Source of the DNA: Copromyces sp. CBS 386.78
Lineage: Eukaryota > Ascomycota > Sordariomycetes > Sordariales > Sordariaceae
Direction of reading: 5' to 3'
Length of the DNA stretch: 64,000 bases
Assembly: GCA_030685235.1 (NCBI GenBank)
Contig: MU839206.1
Location: 62,001-126,000, forward strand
Under the pieces are notes generated by a model that was given only the letters and a program-made list of their open reading frames with translations, had not been told where the DNA came from and ran no database searches. Shown one piece after another: positions 11,157 to 20,241 of the stretch; position 1 is the first letter of the stretch; the number at the start of each line of letters is the position of its first letter. The translations under genes and the position numbers were made by a program.

Positions 11157-14100
11157 TCACGAAGAAGCCCTCAACTCCTCCAAAGCCTTCCTCGCCATCT
11201 CCACACTCTCAAACGCCTCCCCCTGCACCGCTACCCTCCTCCTCCTCCTCCTTCCTAATCCCCCTCCCTTCAACCAACTCTTTCGTTCACTTTTTCTTTC
11301 TATCGCACCCGTACTATCCTTCTTGCCCTTCTCGGTTTTCCCATCATTAACGCCATTAGTGACCACCCCATCTACCACCGGTCCATTGGCCCCTTTCCCG
11401 TTCGTCATAGCCTGCTGCTTCTTCGCCTGTTTCTCTGCCTTCTTCTTCTTCTTCTTCTTCTTCCTCCCCTGATCCCCCCTCTCAACATCCTGCAACGCCT
11501 CCCACAACTCCCTCAGAACCTTCCACCCCTCCACCACCTCCTCCGTTCTTCTTTTGCGTTCCTCGGGGCTGACGGCCTCAAGTTCCCTCGCTCCTTGCAT
11601 GATCCTTGCCCTTCGGATATATTTCCCCGGTCCCCTTCCTCGCTGAGCTTGCTTGATTACTCCCTTGAGGGTATACCCAATCGGGCCAATGATAGCTGAG
11701 ATATCCTTCAGCACGAAGCCGGTAAGTCCCATTCCTACCCCCTTGACGAGTCCGACCATTCGCTCGGCGGGGGCTGGTGATGCCACCTCCCCTGCCTTGC
11801 CGTTGGTTCCTGCTCCCGAAGAAGAAGATGGTTTACCACCCATCCCAGCCCCCTCTTTAAACCCTCGATACGGTAACCTCACCAGCCCCGTCCAGCCATC
11901 ATAGATCCCAAACACGAACTCATGTCCCGCGGCTTTCAACCCGGACTTGATCCCCGTCACGCGCGTGGGGCGGCGGACGGTGTCGTCGCCGTACAAGCGG
12001 GGCGCGTTGTGGAAGCCCTGGGCGAGAGCGATGGATAAATCGACGGGGGCGCGGGCGATGGCAGAGATCGACTTGATCGCTCCCTGACCGATCTCGTGGA
12101 CGACTTCCTCGGCGACTTCGGCTGGGTCGGTGGTGGATTCGCCGCCGTTAGTGGTGGTTGTTTGGGTGGTTAGGTTGGTGTCGGTGCGGTGGTCGGGGGC
12201 GGGGCGGATGGGTGCTAGCACTGCTAGGACAGGAGATGCCCCTGGGGAAGGGGAAGACGATAAGGGGGATGGGGTTTCGAGGCGGGGACGGGTGTTGTGG
12301 ATGGCGTTGGTGGTTGTTGTGGTTATGTTGGGGAGTGATCCGGAACGGCCTGACTCGGGGGTGGTCTCGTTGGAGTTGGAGTTGTCGACGGCGGTGGCGT
12401 CGTCTGGTTTTGTGTCGCTTGACTGAGCATCGGACTTCTTGTGGTCATCGGCCGCGGCGGCATGGTCTTTCATTTCGACTTTCTGGAGGGCTCCGTCTTG
12501 TTGCTCGGACGGCTTGTCTGTCTTCGCATCATTGACTGCAGAGTTGCCATTCTCCTTTGCCTTCCCCTTCTCTTCCGACCTAGCCTCTCGGGCCTTCATC
12601 TTCTTCTCCCGTCTTTCCATCCTCTCTTGCTTCTTGACCTTCCTCTGCTTGGCCTTCTTGCCCAACCTGATCGGCACTCCACCAATTCCCGAGAACACAT
12701 CGCCCACTGTCGACACAACCGTGCCAGCCACGCCCGTCACCGGCTCACCAGGTCCCTCAAAGTCATTCCACTCGACATGTCGAAGCAGCCTCAAGTTCTT
12801 CCACGAGGTAAGTCTCTTCTTAACCGCCAGATCCGCAGCCATGGCACTCAGCTTCAGCCCCGTCGGGCTTTCCTTGACCTGCCACACCGCTGCCTTGTCT
12901 CTCAGGATAGAGCATCGCATCGACCGATCGCCTTGGAGAATCAAGCCCCTGTGGAACGCCTTGCAAGCGTTCTCAGCTCCATCGCCCTCCTCACTGATCC
13001 GTTGAGCAATCTCCTCCACAGCTTTCACAGCCTCCTCGGTAAGACAGTACTTGATTCCCTCGGCCAGTTTCTCCGCCGTGAGGTTCTTGTATGGCACTGG
13101 TTCCGGGCCAGCCTTGGAGTTACTCACCATCGCACCCCAGAAATGCTGGTCACCGAAGAAAGGAACGATCATGGTCGGCTTGCCGCACTTGAGCGCAATA
13201 GCAGTGGTGCCTGCACCACCGTGAATTACACAAGCGCGAACCCGGGGAAAGAGCCAGTCGTGTGGTGTGTTATCGAGCATGTGAATGTTCTCGGGAACAT
13301 CGAGACTGTCGCCGCCTAAACCACCCCAGCCTTTGGAGACGAGTGCACGCACACCGGCTTGTTTGACGGCGTCGAAGATCATCTGCGTGAATCTATCTGC
13401 GTCGTCGACGACGATGGATCCGAAACCGATGTAAACTGGGGCCTCGCCTGCTTCGAGGAACTTGACTAGGTCATCGGGAGGCTTGAAGGTCGAAGCCAAA
13501 TCGAGGAAGACAAAGCCGGATACGTCGACCTCCTCACCCCAGTCTTGGGGCTTGGCCACAAGACCGGGACTCCAGAGGTAGCTGAAAGGGACGTGTAGAC
13601 GGTAGGTGGCGCCAGGAGCCCAGAGGGTGGAAACGGGATCGAGACCGAGTGTCTTGACGCGGAAGTCATTGACCAAGTCACCGAGACCTTGCCAGACCAT
13701 CATCTCTACTAGAGGGTAGGAGATCCAGTTGGTATAACCGGGATCGACATTGGACTTCTTGATGCTAGCGAGTGGATGGGGAAAAGCTTGGGTGGGGGTA
13801 TATGGAAAAGTAAACATCAGATGAACAGGAATGCCCAGCGCCTCAGCGCAGTGGATATGGGCAAAGCTGGGAGGGTTGGCAATGATGGCATCGGCTACAA
13901 AGGGGTCCATGCGACCCATCATCTTAAGGTTATGGACATCCCGCTCGTCATCGGTAGCGTTAATGCAAGCTCGCCAAAAGCCCTCGAACATGCCAGCCAT
14001 GGCGGCGCGACGTTTCCCGATGTCACCAGCTTTTACTGATTCCAGAGTTGGGATCATGCCAGGATTCTTGACCATGAAGCTCATGAGCTCTGCTGGATCG

Positions 14101-15107
14101 CCGCCAACGGAAAAGAACTCTAGGCCCGAGTCTTTTTCGACAAAATCGCGAAATGCAGGATGTGTAGCAATGCGTACGCGATGGCCGTATTGCTCTTTCA
14201 GAACCTTGCCAATCTTAAGGAACGGTTGCGCATCGCCACGGGAACCGATGACCATGATGACGATGTTGAGCTTTGGGCAAGAAACCTTGTCCGGGCCGGC
14301 GGTGGTAGAGGCGGTGGAGAGTCGTGACACGACCGATAGTTTCCTGGCTTGCTCGGCGTCCTTGTTGGAAATCTCATCCCTTGACGGCATCACCTTCTTG
14401 ACTGCCATTCCCAGAGCCTTTGCCAGGTATCCCGTACTGCTCATGTCGTTGACCGAGATGCTAAGGCGGCCATCACGCTTGTTGATCTTGCCCTTTGTCC
14501 TGTAGTGTTCATTCCCGACATTGAATTTCCCGAAGTGATTATGATGTTCCTTTCGCTTGTGATCGCCCTTCCTCCGGAAGAGGTGCTTCTTGTGCCCATG
14601 GCCATGCCCCTCTTCATCCGACGACGACTCGCTACTGGAATCCGACTTGTTGTCAAAGGCGTGTAGTGGTGCCCTAGGATCCCACATTGCGCGGTTGAAC
14701 TGCGATGCATTGGTACCAGACCGTTGCATAGGCGGTACGAGGAAGGAGTCTTGTCTGTCGGTGCGTGTCGCTGCCTCGGTCTGCCACTGCTTGGTCGTGG
14801 GTCGCTTGAGGGGTTCGGTATGGGTTTTTCGCAGTCGTGGCGATTCGGAGACTTGGTCTATCGGGGTCTCTTGATGATGATGCTGCTGCTCTTGTGGATG
14901 CGACTTGGGTGGAGCTGCTGGCGAGATGCTCGGCGACTCGGTTTCCGGGGGAACGTGGGAAGGGAATACGACGTTGCCCTTGGCGTCGCGAATGACGGTA
15001 ACGCGGGCGCCAGACGGACTCGTAGTTGTTTCGAGCTTAACGGACGCCGGGTCTGAGCTATCTGAGGTTGTCGCAACCAGTGGTTGCGTTTCGAAAGCGG
15101 TCGCCAT
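11157..15107 (-). CDS. UDP-glycosyltransferase, sterol 3-beta-glucosyltransferase type
   Basis: Intronless, 1316 aa from ATG 15107 (context CACGATGGCG). The frame stays open up to about 15254 but has no other ATG, so 15107 is chosen. After a disordered 275-residue N-terminus (His-, Ser- and Lys-rich) comes a GT28-type acceptor domain (KLNIVIMVIGSRGDAQPFL at about 278, ATHPAFRDFV, HIHCAEALGIPVHLMFTFPYTPT) and a UDP-sugar-binding domain with YIGFGSIVV (about 559) and HGGAGTT (629-635), then PMIVPFFGDQHFWG-like donor-site residues. This is the family of Atg26/UGT80 sterol glucosyltransferases, but no GRAM or PH domain is visible upstream. The C-terminal part has a linker and then a Gly-rich amphipathic segment (about 1053-1145) resembling the C-terminus of VPS13/ATG2, followed by a Lys/Arg-rich tail. 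Membrane association and a lipid acceptor are likely; sterol as substrate is inferred. Confidence 0.85.
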   Translation of the reverse strand: MATAFETQPLVATTSDSSDPASVKLETTTSPSGARVTVIRDAKGNVVFPSHVPPETESPSISPAAPPKSHPQEQQHHHQETPIDQVSESPRLRKTHTEPLKRPTTKQWQTEAATRTDRQDSFLVPPMQRSGTNASQFNRAMWDPRAPLHAFDNKSDSSSESSSDEEGHGHGHKKHLFRRKGDHKRKEHHNHFGKFNVGNEHYRTKGKINKRDGRLSISVNDMSSTGYLAKALGMAVKKVMPSRDEISNKDAEQARKLSVVSRLSTASTTAGPDKVSCPKLNIVIMVIGSRGDAQPFLKIGKVLKEQYGHRVRIATHPAFRDFVEKDSGLEFFSVGGDPAELMSFMVKNPGMIPTLESVKAGDIGKRRAAMAGMFEGFWRACINATDDERDVHNLKMMGRMDPFVADAIIANPPSFAHIHCAEALGIPVHLMFTFPYTPTQAFPHPLASIKKSNVDPGYTNWISYPLVEMMVWQGLGDLVNDFRVKTLGLDPVSTLWAPGATYRLHVPFSYLWSPGLVAKPQDWGEEVDVSGFVFLDLASTFKPPDDLVKFLEAGEAPVYIGFGSIVVDDADRFTQMIFDAVKQAGVRALVSKGWGGLGGDSLDVPENIHMLDNTPHDWLFPRVRACVIHGGAGTTAIALKCGKPTMIVPFFGDQHFWGAMVSNSKAGPEPVPYKNLTAEKLAEGIKYCLTEEAVKAVEEIAQRISEEGDGAENACKAFHRGLILQGDRSMRCSILRDKAAVWQVKESPTGLKLSAMAADLAVKKRLTSWKNLRLLRHVEWNDFEGPGEPVTGVAGTVVSTVGDVFSGIGGVPIRLGKKAKQRKVKKQERMERREKKMKAREARSEEKGKAKENGNSAVNDAKTDKPSEQQDGALQKVEMKDHAAAADDHKKSDAQSSDTKPDDATAVDNSNSNETTPESGRSGSLPNITTTTTNAIHNTRPRLETPSPLSSSPSPGASPVLAVLAPIRPAPDHRTDTNLTTQTTTTNGGESTTDPAEVAEEVVHEIGQGAIKSISAIARAPVDLSIALAQGFHNAPRLYGDDTVRRPTRVTGIKSGLKAAGHEFVFGIYDGWTGLVRLPYRGFKEGAGMGGKPSSSSGAGTNGKAGEVASPAPAERMVGLVKGVGMGLTGFVLKDISAIIGPIGYTLKGVIKQAQRGRGPGKYIRRARIMQGARELEAVSPEERKRRTEEVVEGWKVLRELWEALQDVERGDQGRKKKKKKKKAEKQAKKQQAMTNGKGANGPVVDGVVTNGVNDGKTEKGKKDSTGAIERKSERKSWLKGGGLGRRRRRRVAVQGEAFESVEMARKALEELRASS

Positions 15108-16245
15108 CGTGTTGTGATGTGAGGGCTTGAGCCCGGGGGTATCTCTCTTCAATGGAAGATGCTCGTTATAGTCGTCGCGGTGCTTGGATGTAGTATGGGC
15201 GCGTCTTGCTTTGGGAGGATTGCTGTTATATGACGAGTTAATGGTACCACCCACGCGACTGTGACGCAGGCAAGAGGCTTTACGTCAAGTGCACCACCTG
15301 TTGCGTTGTTGGCTGGGTAACTAACGGGTTATCGGCGACAGAACATGTTTCTGGCGTTTGACCAGTGGTTCCGATCGAGTCGAGTGGCTGTGATGGAGTT
15401 TGATGGTCGTGCTTGTCTAGAATAATTTCTCAAAGCAGGTGTTCCCCTGATGATTGCCAATTCAAATGCCGTTCGTTTGTGTCACGGCCAAGTGCTCACG
15501 CGCCTGAGAGAATGCAAGGGTAGGCGCAATCTATAATTCCTGTTTTCTGTGCAGTTGTCATTGACAGAGAAAAGAGAAACAGCGACGGAAGCCCGACGTC
15601 TGGACAATGACATCATCTGAGCTGCTTGCTGAATGACTTCCGTCAGGCTTGGCATCTCGGCTTTCGGGGGTTGATGGCTGTTAGCGATACCTTGGCACAT
15701 GCACATGTTACTGCAGGTAGACTCCTGGCAGCCTTCTTCTCGCGTTCATTGTAGGTATCCGCACTCGAACAGACATACAACTCGGGTCTCATAAATCACC
15801 CAAGCCATTGTTACACCAATTCTCAAGAATTACTATACGAATAGACGCCCAAGAGACAACACGTTATCTTGCTTGTTCTGGACTGAAATGTTGCACACCA
15901 TCAGCCTACCCTGCCGGTTCATCCGAAGAACCACTAACACTAATACCAGGGAATCCACCAAACATGTGGACGACCACCCGACGTCAACCGCACCTTGATC
16001 GATTCGGAGAGAGGTGATCTACAAACCCACTCACACAATGCATCTCATGGAGACAGATCGAGGCGTGTCTTGCTACACTAAAAAGTGAGCTGCCAAGCCT
16101 ATCCCCGTGCATACTGTACGCGTCGGTGTGAGCAGGACTCTGGGCTGTCTGTAAACCCCCAACTCGGCTACCCAGTCGTGCCATTTCTGAGCAACCTGTC
16201 CTCAAAATCACAATTCTCACAATTATCACCAACACAAGTTAAAAA
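15108..16245. other. Intergenic upstream of the glycosyltransferase
   Basis: This 1.1-kb region holds the glycosyltransferase promoter and leader (minus) and the upstream flank of tRNA-Pro (plus). Short open frames here show no protein-like features. No repeat is evident. Confidence 0.4.
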
Positions 16246-16335
16246 GGGCCGCTGGTCTAGTGGTATGATTCTCGCTTAGGGTTCAATCCTGAGCATTCTT
16301 GCGAGAGGTCCCGGGTTCAATCCCCGGGTGGCCCC
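16246..16335 (+). tRNA. tRNA-Pro (AGG) with an 18-nt intron
   Basis: The acceptor stem pairs GGGCCGC (16246-16252) with GTGGCCC (16328-16334), leaving C73 at 16335. The anticodon stem is CTCGC (16271-16275) and GCGAG (16301-16305), with loop TT-AGG-G before the intron and T after it. The anticodon AGG at 16278-16280 reads proline CCU (and CCC after inosine modification). The intron is 16282-16299, at the canonical position between nucleotides 37 and 38. The T-arm carries GGTTCAATCCC and a run of T residues (about 16340-16346) follows as a Pol III terminator. No 3' CCA is encoded, as expected for a eukaryotic nuclear tRNA. Confidence 0.95.
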
Positions 16336-16339
16336 ATCC

Positions 16340-16346
16340 TTTTTTC
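16340..16346 (+). terminator. Pol III terminator of tRNA-Pro
   Basis: A T-rich run (CCTTTTTTC) begins 5 bases after the tRNA 3' end, the usual RNA polymerase III stop signal. Further T-rich sequence follows. Confidence 0.75.
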
Positions 16347-16437
16347 TTAAATTTTTATTTTCGTTAAATTCCATTCATATGATTCCCACACCTGCTTGCT
16401 ATCAATGAGGGTTGCAGCGAGTATATATGCACCCAAG

Positions 16438-16505
16438 GGTTCCTAGCTTCGTGGGTATGTATCTGAGACTCCCATCTCACTGTCGGTTCGACTCCAGGAA
16501 CTCCA
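16438..16505 (+). other. tRNA-like degenerate sequence
   Basis: GGTTCCT at 16438-16444 pairs with AGGAAC at 16496-16501. Between them are an anticodon-arm-like hairpin (TGAGA...TCTCA, 16464-16479) and a T-loop-like GGTTCGACTCC (16485-16495). The T stem lacks its 3' half, so it does not fold into a complete tRNA. The bases after the pairing strand read TCCA, like a discriminator plus CCA. It sits about 100 bp downstream of tRNA-Pro. It could be a decayed tRNA or chance. Confidence 0.35.
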
Positions 16506-16613
16506 ATATTGAATGCTCGAAAAGTAACACAACGCAACCACCAAATCCGGCCGTGCCGTCATTCCGTCTTCATTGATATACCACCAGCCCACCGAAATCC
16601 AACGCTCAACGCC

Positions 16614-19600
16614 CTATGCGAAACCCACAAAGAAAGCAGAGAGACTCGGCAAGAGAATAACTTGGAGGAACACGCGCAACGAGCCCGCTTGGCCCATCAT
16701 CTCGCCAGCTTCTTCATTGTCGTCGTCCTCAAGTTGCTCGTTGTCGATAGCCATGGAGCTGCCACCTGTGGTGCTGCCGTTGCTGCCGCTGTCGCTCTTG
16801 TCGTCGTCGTCGTCGTCGTTGTTGTCCTTGTTGGCGTTGACATCCGACCTCGACTCTTCCTCTCTCTCATAGTCGCTTCCTAGTTCTCCCCCATTGATGT
16901 CGTCGACGTCCGCAGCCACAACAACGTCTTCATTTCCTCCATTTCCTACCGATAAAAAAGCCGAGTGATTAGTTTACTCGTCCGGACTAGAAAGATGTAT
17001 TCCTTTCTTTTCCTTCCCTTCCCCATCCTGAATTGGCACCGCACTTCATTTCCTTCGCCTTTGGTCGGCACTTTACTACTTCACCTTGAACTTCACACTT
17101 CACATACCACCGCCATTGTTGCCGCCGGTGAAACCGGTAGATCCCATGATCATGCGCTCGTCGATGAACGAAAGCAAGAACTTGGAGAGAAGTCGACCGT
17201 TGAACAACTGGAAGAGCGAAGTCTTGTTTTTGTTGGCAGGGTCGGTGAAAGGGTCGACGTTTTCTTTGGGAGGACCGCTGGGGTCGAAAGTGAGGAAGTC
17301 GAGTTCGTGGCCTATTTTGGTATCGAGCGTCAGTCGAGGCTGGGATTGTTGACTTTTGAAGGGGAGAGAGAGTTGGTAGGTGTTGGCGGTGGGGGAGAGT
17401 GAGAGAGGAAAGGATAGGGAAGAAGAAAAAGAGGGAAAAATGGAAGGGGATCAGCAGGGAGGATATGGGTAAAAGTTTACACGAAAGAATCTGGGAGGGG
17501 ATGGAGAAAGGTTATAGGAGGTGAAGATGGAACCATGGTTTGAACGTTCAGGTTCGCCCAGGTGCAAGACTTGGTCAAGGTTGAAGCTGTCATGGGCACC
17601 CAGCATAATACCAGAGGGAAGGTGGGATGAAGGAGAGAACGGAAAGAGAATTACGTCACGGCGGAAAATAAGGAGGTGAAGAGGAAAAGAGGGCAAACTT
17701 ACGAACTTCCGGAACATCAAAGAACCGGTCCCTGAACGTCTTCACCATATAGATGGCCGCCTCACCATCCGGGAACTCCCTCAGGCTCTCCAACGCCTCA
17801 TCGTCCACGAACGGGTTAAACGCCTTGCCGTCCTTCGCCGTGCTCGGATGCGTCTGATAAATCTGGTGAAACTGGTACATGAACTGCTTGAACGGCAAGT
17901 TATCGATGGCCTCGAGGGTATCCCACGCTTGTTTCCGAGTAAAGTCCAACTTCAACTGGTCCATCCCCTGCTCAATCTCTTTGTGGAAGAAAACATCCTC
18001 GACAACACCCCCCGCCTCTTTCCTAATGCCCATAACGTTCTCCGCTTCCTGCTGCTGATGCTGATGCTGTTCCTGTTGCGCCTGCTTTTGCTGGTGCTTA
18101 TACAACCAATCCCGCTTCTTGACCTCGTTCTCAATAACCACATACGCATCCGCCTGCGCCTCCTTATACTCCAAAAACACGCTCAGCGCCGCGAACGCCG
18201 CGAAGCAGCCCGCCCACTCCTTGCGAGATCTCGGCTTCAGCACCCTGCCAAAGTCCTCAAACAGCTTCCGCACCTCGCGCTCAATCATGTCGTGCGTGAC
18301 GGCCTTTAGCTGCCTGTTCAGCACCCGCGCCGTCAGCACCGCCTTGTCCAACCCTTCCGGAACCCGATACCCCGCGACCTCGATGGCGCGCACGGTGTCC
18401 GGGTCCAGGTGCAGGTGGTACGACATGGTGTAGTTCATGGTCAGGATCTGCAGCGCGCGCTTGACCATGACGTTGCGCGACTCGTTGGCGTATCGCCTGA
18501 GAATGGGAAGCACCCGCTTGGGGATGTCGGTCCTGTGCTCGCACGATTGCGTGAGGAGGTAAGCCCATTGGTCTTCGTTGTAGAGCCCCTCGTGGAACTG
18601 GCGGAGGTGGCGACGTAGCTCTTCGCGCTGGTCGAGCCAGCCGTAGGGAAGCGCGATCGGTGTCGCTGGGAATTCTTCGAGGGTGAGTCTCTTCTTCTGG
18701 TTCCGCCCGGGACCGGCGTCCGACTGGTCACGCATAGTGTACCACCTCGTAGCGTCGGGGGCGTTGGGGGTGGGAGTGAAGAACTTGGCAAACACGGTGA
18801 GCATGGCAGCCTTGTTGAAGCCGCGGCCGAGAGTCAAGGTCAACTTGATCGGTTTCTCGCATTCTTCCTCGTCCTCCCGGAAGCGCACCAGGAAAGAGGC
18901 GACGTTCCCTCTCACGTACTCCTCCGCTCCTCTGGCGCCGTCTCGTCTCAGATGCGCCTTCAGCCACCCCGGAAAGATGACCTCGGTGAAGTCGCTGAAC
19001 TGCCAGCAGATCACCTCGGGAACGGTCAGCTTGAGCTTCTCGCACCGCCGGCACGGGCGCGTCTCCTCGCACGACACCTTGCGCGCGTGGCAGCAGAAGC
19101 AGGCGCCCATGCGGCGGACGTTCAAGGCCGAGACGGCCGTGGAAGTGGCGAGAGGACCCTTCCGGCCCCTGAGAGTGGTGCGGTTGTTTCCCTCGGCGTC
19201 CTTACCGCCGAACATGGCCGCGCTGCTGCCCTTGGCAGCGTTCTGGCTGATGGACTGGGGCGTGATGACGACGAATTTGTTTTGACTGGCAAAGTTCACG
19301 ACGGCCACGTGGGAGGAGGATGTGGTGGTGAAGGAGACCGCGGACGGGCTGGGCGAGGCCTTCTTCTTCTGGACGCGAGCGTTGCCACGGGTCTTATGAA
19401 TGGCAATGGGCTTGGAGGTCGCGTGCGAAGATGATGAGGGGCCCGGGACGGGGGCTGAGGGAGCCGGGTATGCCTGCTGGGCGGGGACGGATAGTTGAGG
19501 AGCATTCTCGGGCATGGAGTGATGACTCAAGGTGTGACTGTTGATGCTCTCCGGGGGACTCGAGCTTCGTTCGCCTGGGCCGGTCTCGATGTTGAAGTCG

Positions 19601-20241
19601 TTCATTGTGAAGAGGGAGGGTATCTCTTCCGTAGACTCGGGCTCGAAGCCGCCAGCAAAGAGAGGATCCCAAGGTGAATCATCAGCGCCGGACAATGCGA
19701 TATGGAGGTTGAAGCCGTCCGGAAAGTTCTGTGGTTGTTGGTTCTGGTGTGTGGCGGCGGGCTGTTGAGATGGTCCTGCAGCAGCCATGCCTTGTTCGTA
19801 CTGCGGATCAGAAAACAAGAGAGCGTTGAACTCCACGTTGTCAAAGGTATATCCATCGAGGTGTGAGTAGTCTTCAGCGGAGAATTGGTAACCACCTTCG
19901 GGCGAGCCAGACAAGCCATCTGGAGTCAAGGCAGCTGGCAGGGGGCTTAAACCCCCAGCGAACTGTCCTTCCACATTAGTCCAAGAGCTTAGACTACCCT
20001 GGACAGGGCTGGCCTGGAGACCGCTCAAAGTGCCGGTGTCGGGGCTGACATTGACAAAAGCCCAAGCGTGTTGGTCAAACTCCGAGTCACCGCCGATAGA
20101 CTCGGGGTCATACCCATGTTGGGCATTCTGTGTATGGGCATGACCATGCCCGTAGGTGTGCTCATACTTGGCTTGCTCATGCTCGGGGTTCCCATGATGC
20201 CCCTGAAAGGGTGCGTAGCCCATAAGAGGTGAAGTCGACAT
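16614..20241 (-). CDS. Zn(II)2Cys6-type fungal regulator, 1024 aa, three exons
   Basis: Exons are 20241-17703, 17311-17108 and 16945-16614; the introns are 391 bp (GTAAGT...AATAG) and 162 bp (GTATGT...GGTAG), and all phases agree. Start ATG 20241 begins MSTSPLMGYAPFQGH; the frame continues upstream to about 20490 without another ATG. The first 380 residues are disordered, rich in Ser, Pro, Gln and acidic patches, as in activation regions. A cysteine cluster at about residues 381-412 (CFCCHARKVSCEETRPCRRCEKL, then C eleven residues on) follows the zinc-cluster pattern C-x2-C-x6-C-x5-C-x2-C-x11-C; the last spacing is longer than usual. A large conserved-looking helical region follows, then an Asp/Glu/Asn/Ser-rich stretch. 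The C-terminus (LRVFLQVILLPSLSAFFVGF) is hydrophobic, which is unusual for such a factor. It is likely a nuclear DNA-binding regulator; its targets are unknown. Confidence 0.78.

Noticed and set aside
15108..15254. N-terminal extension of the glycosyltransferase frame to 15254
   Set aside because: The open frame continues but has no ATG; 15107 is the first ATG with a good context.
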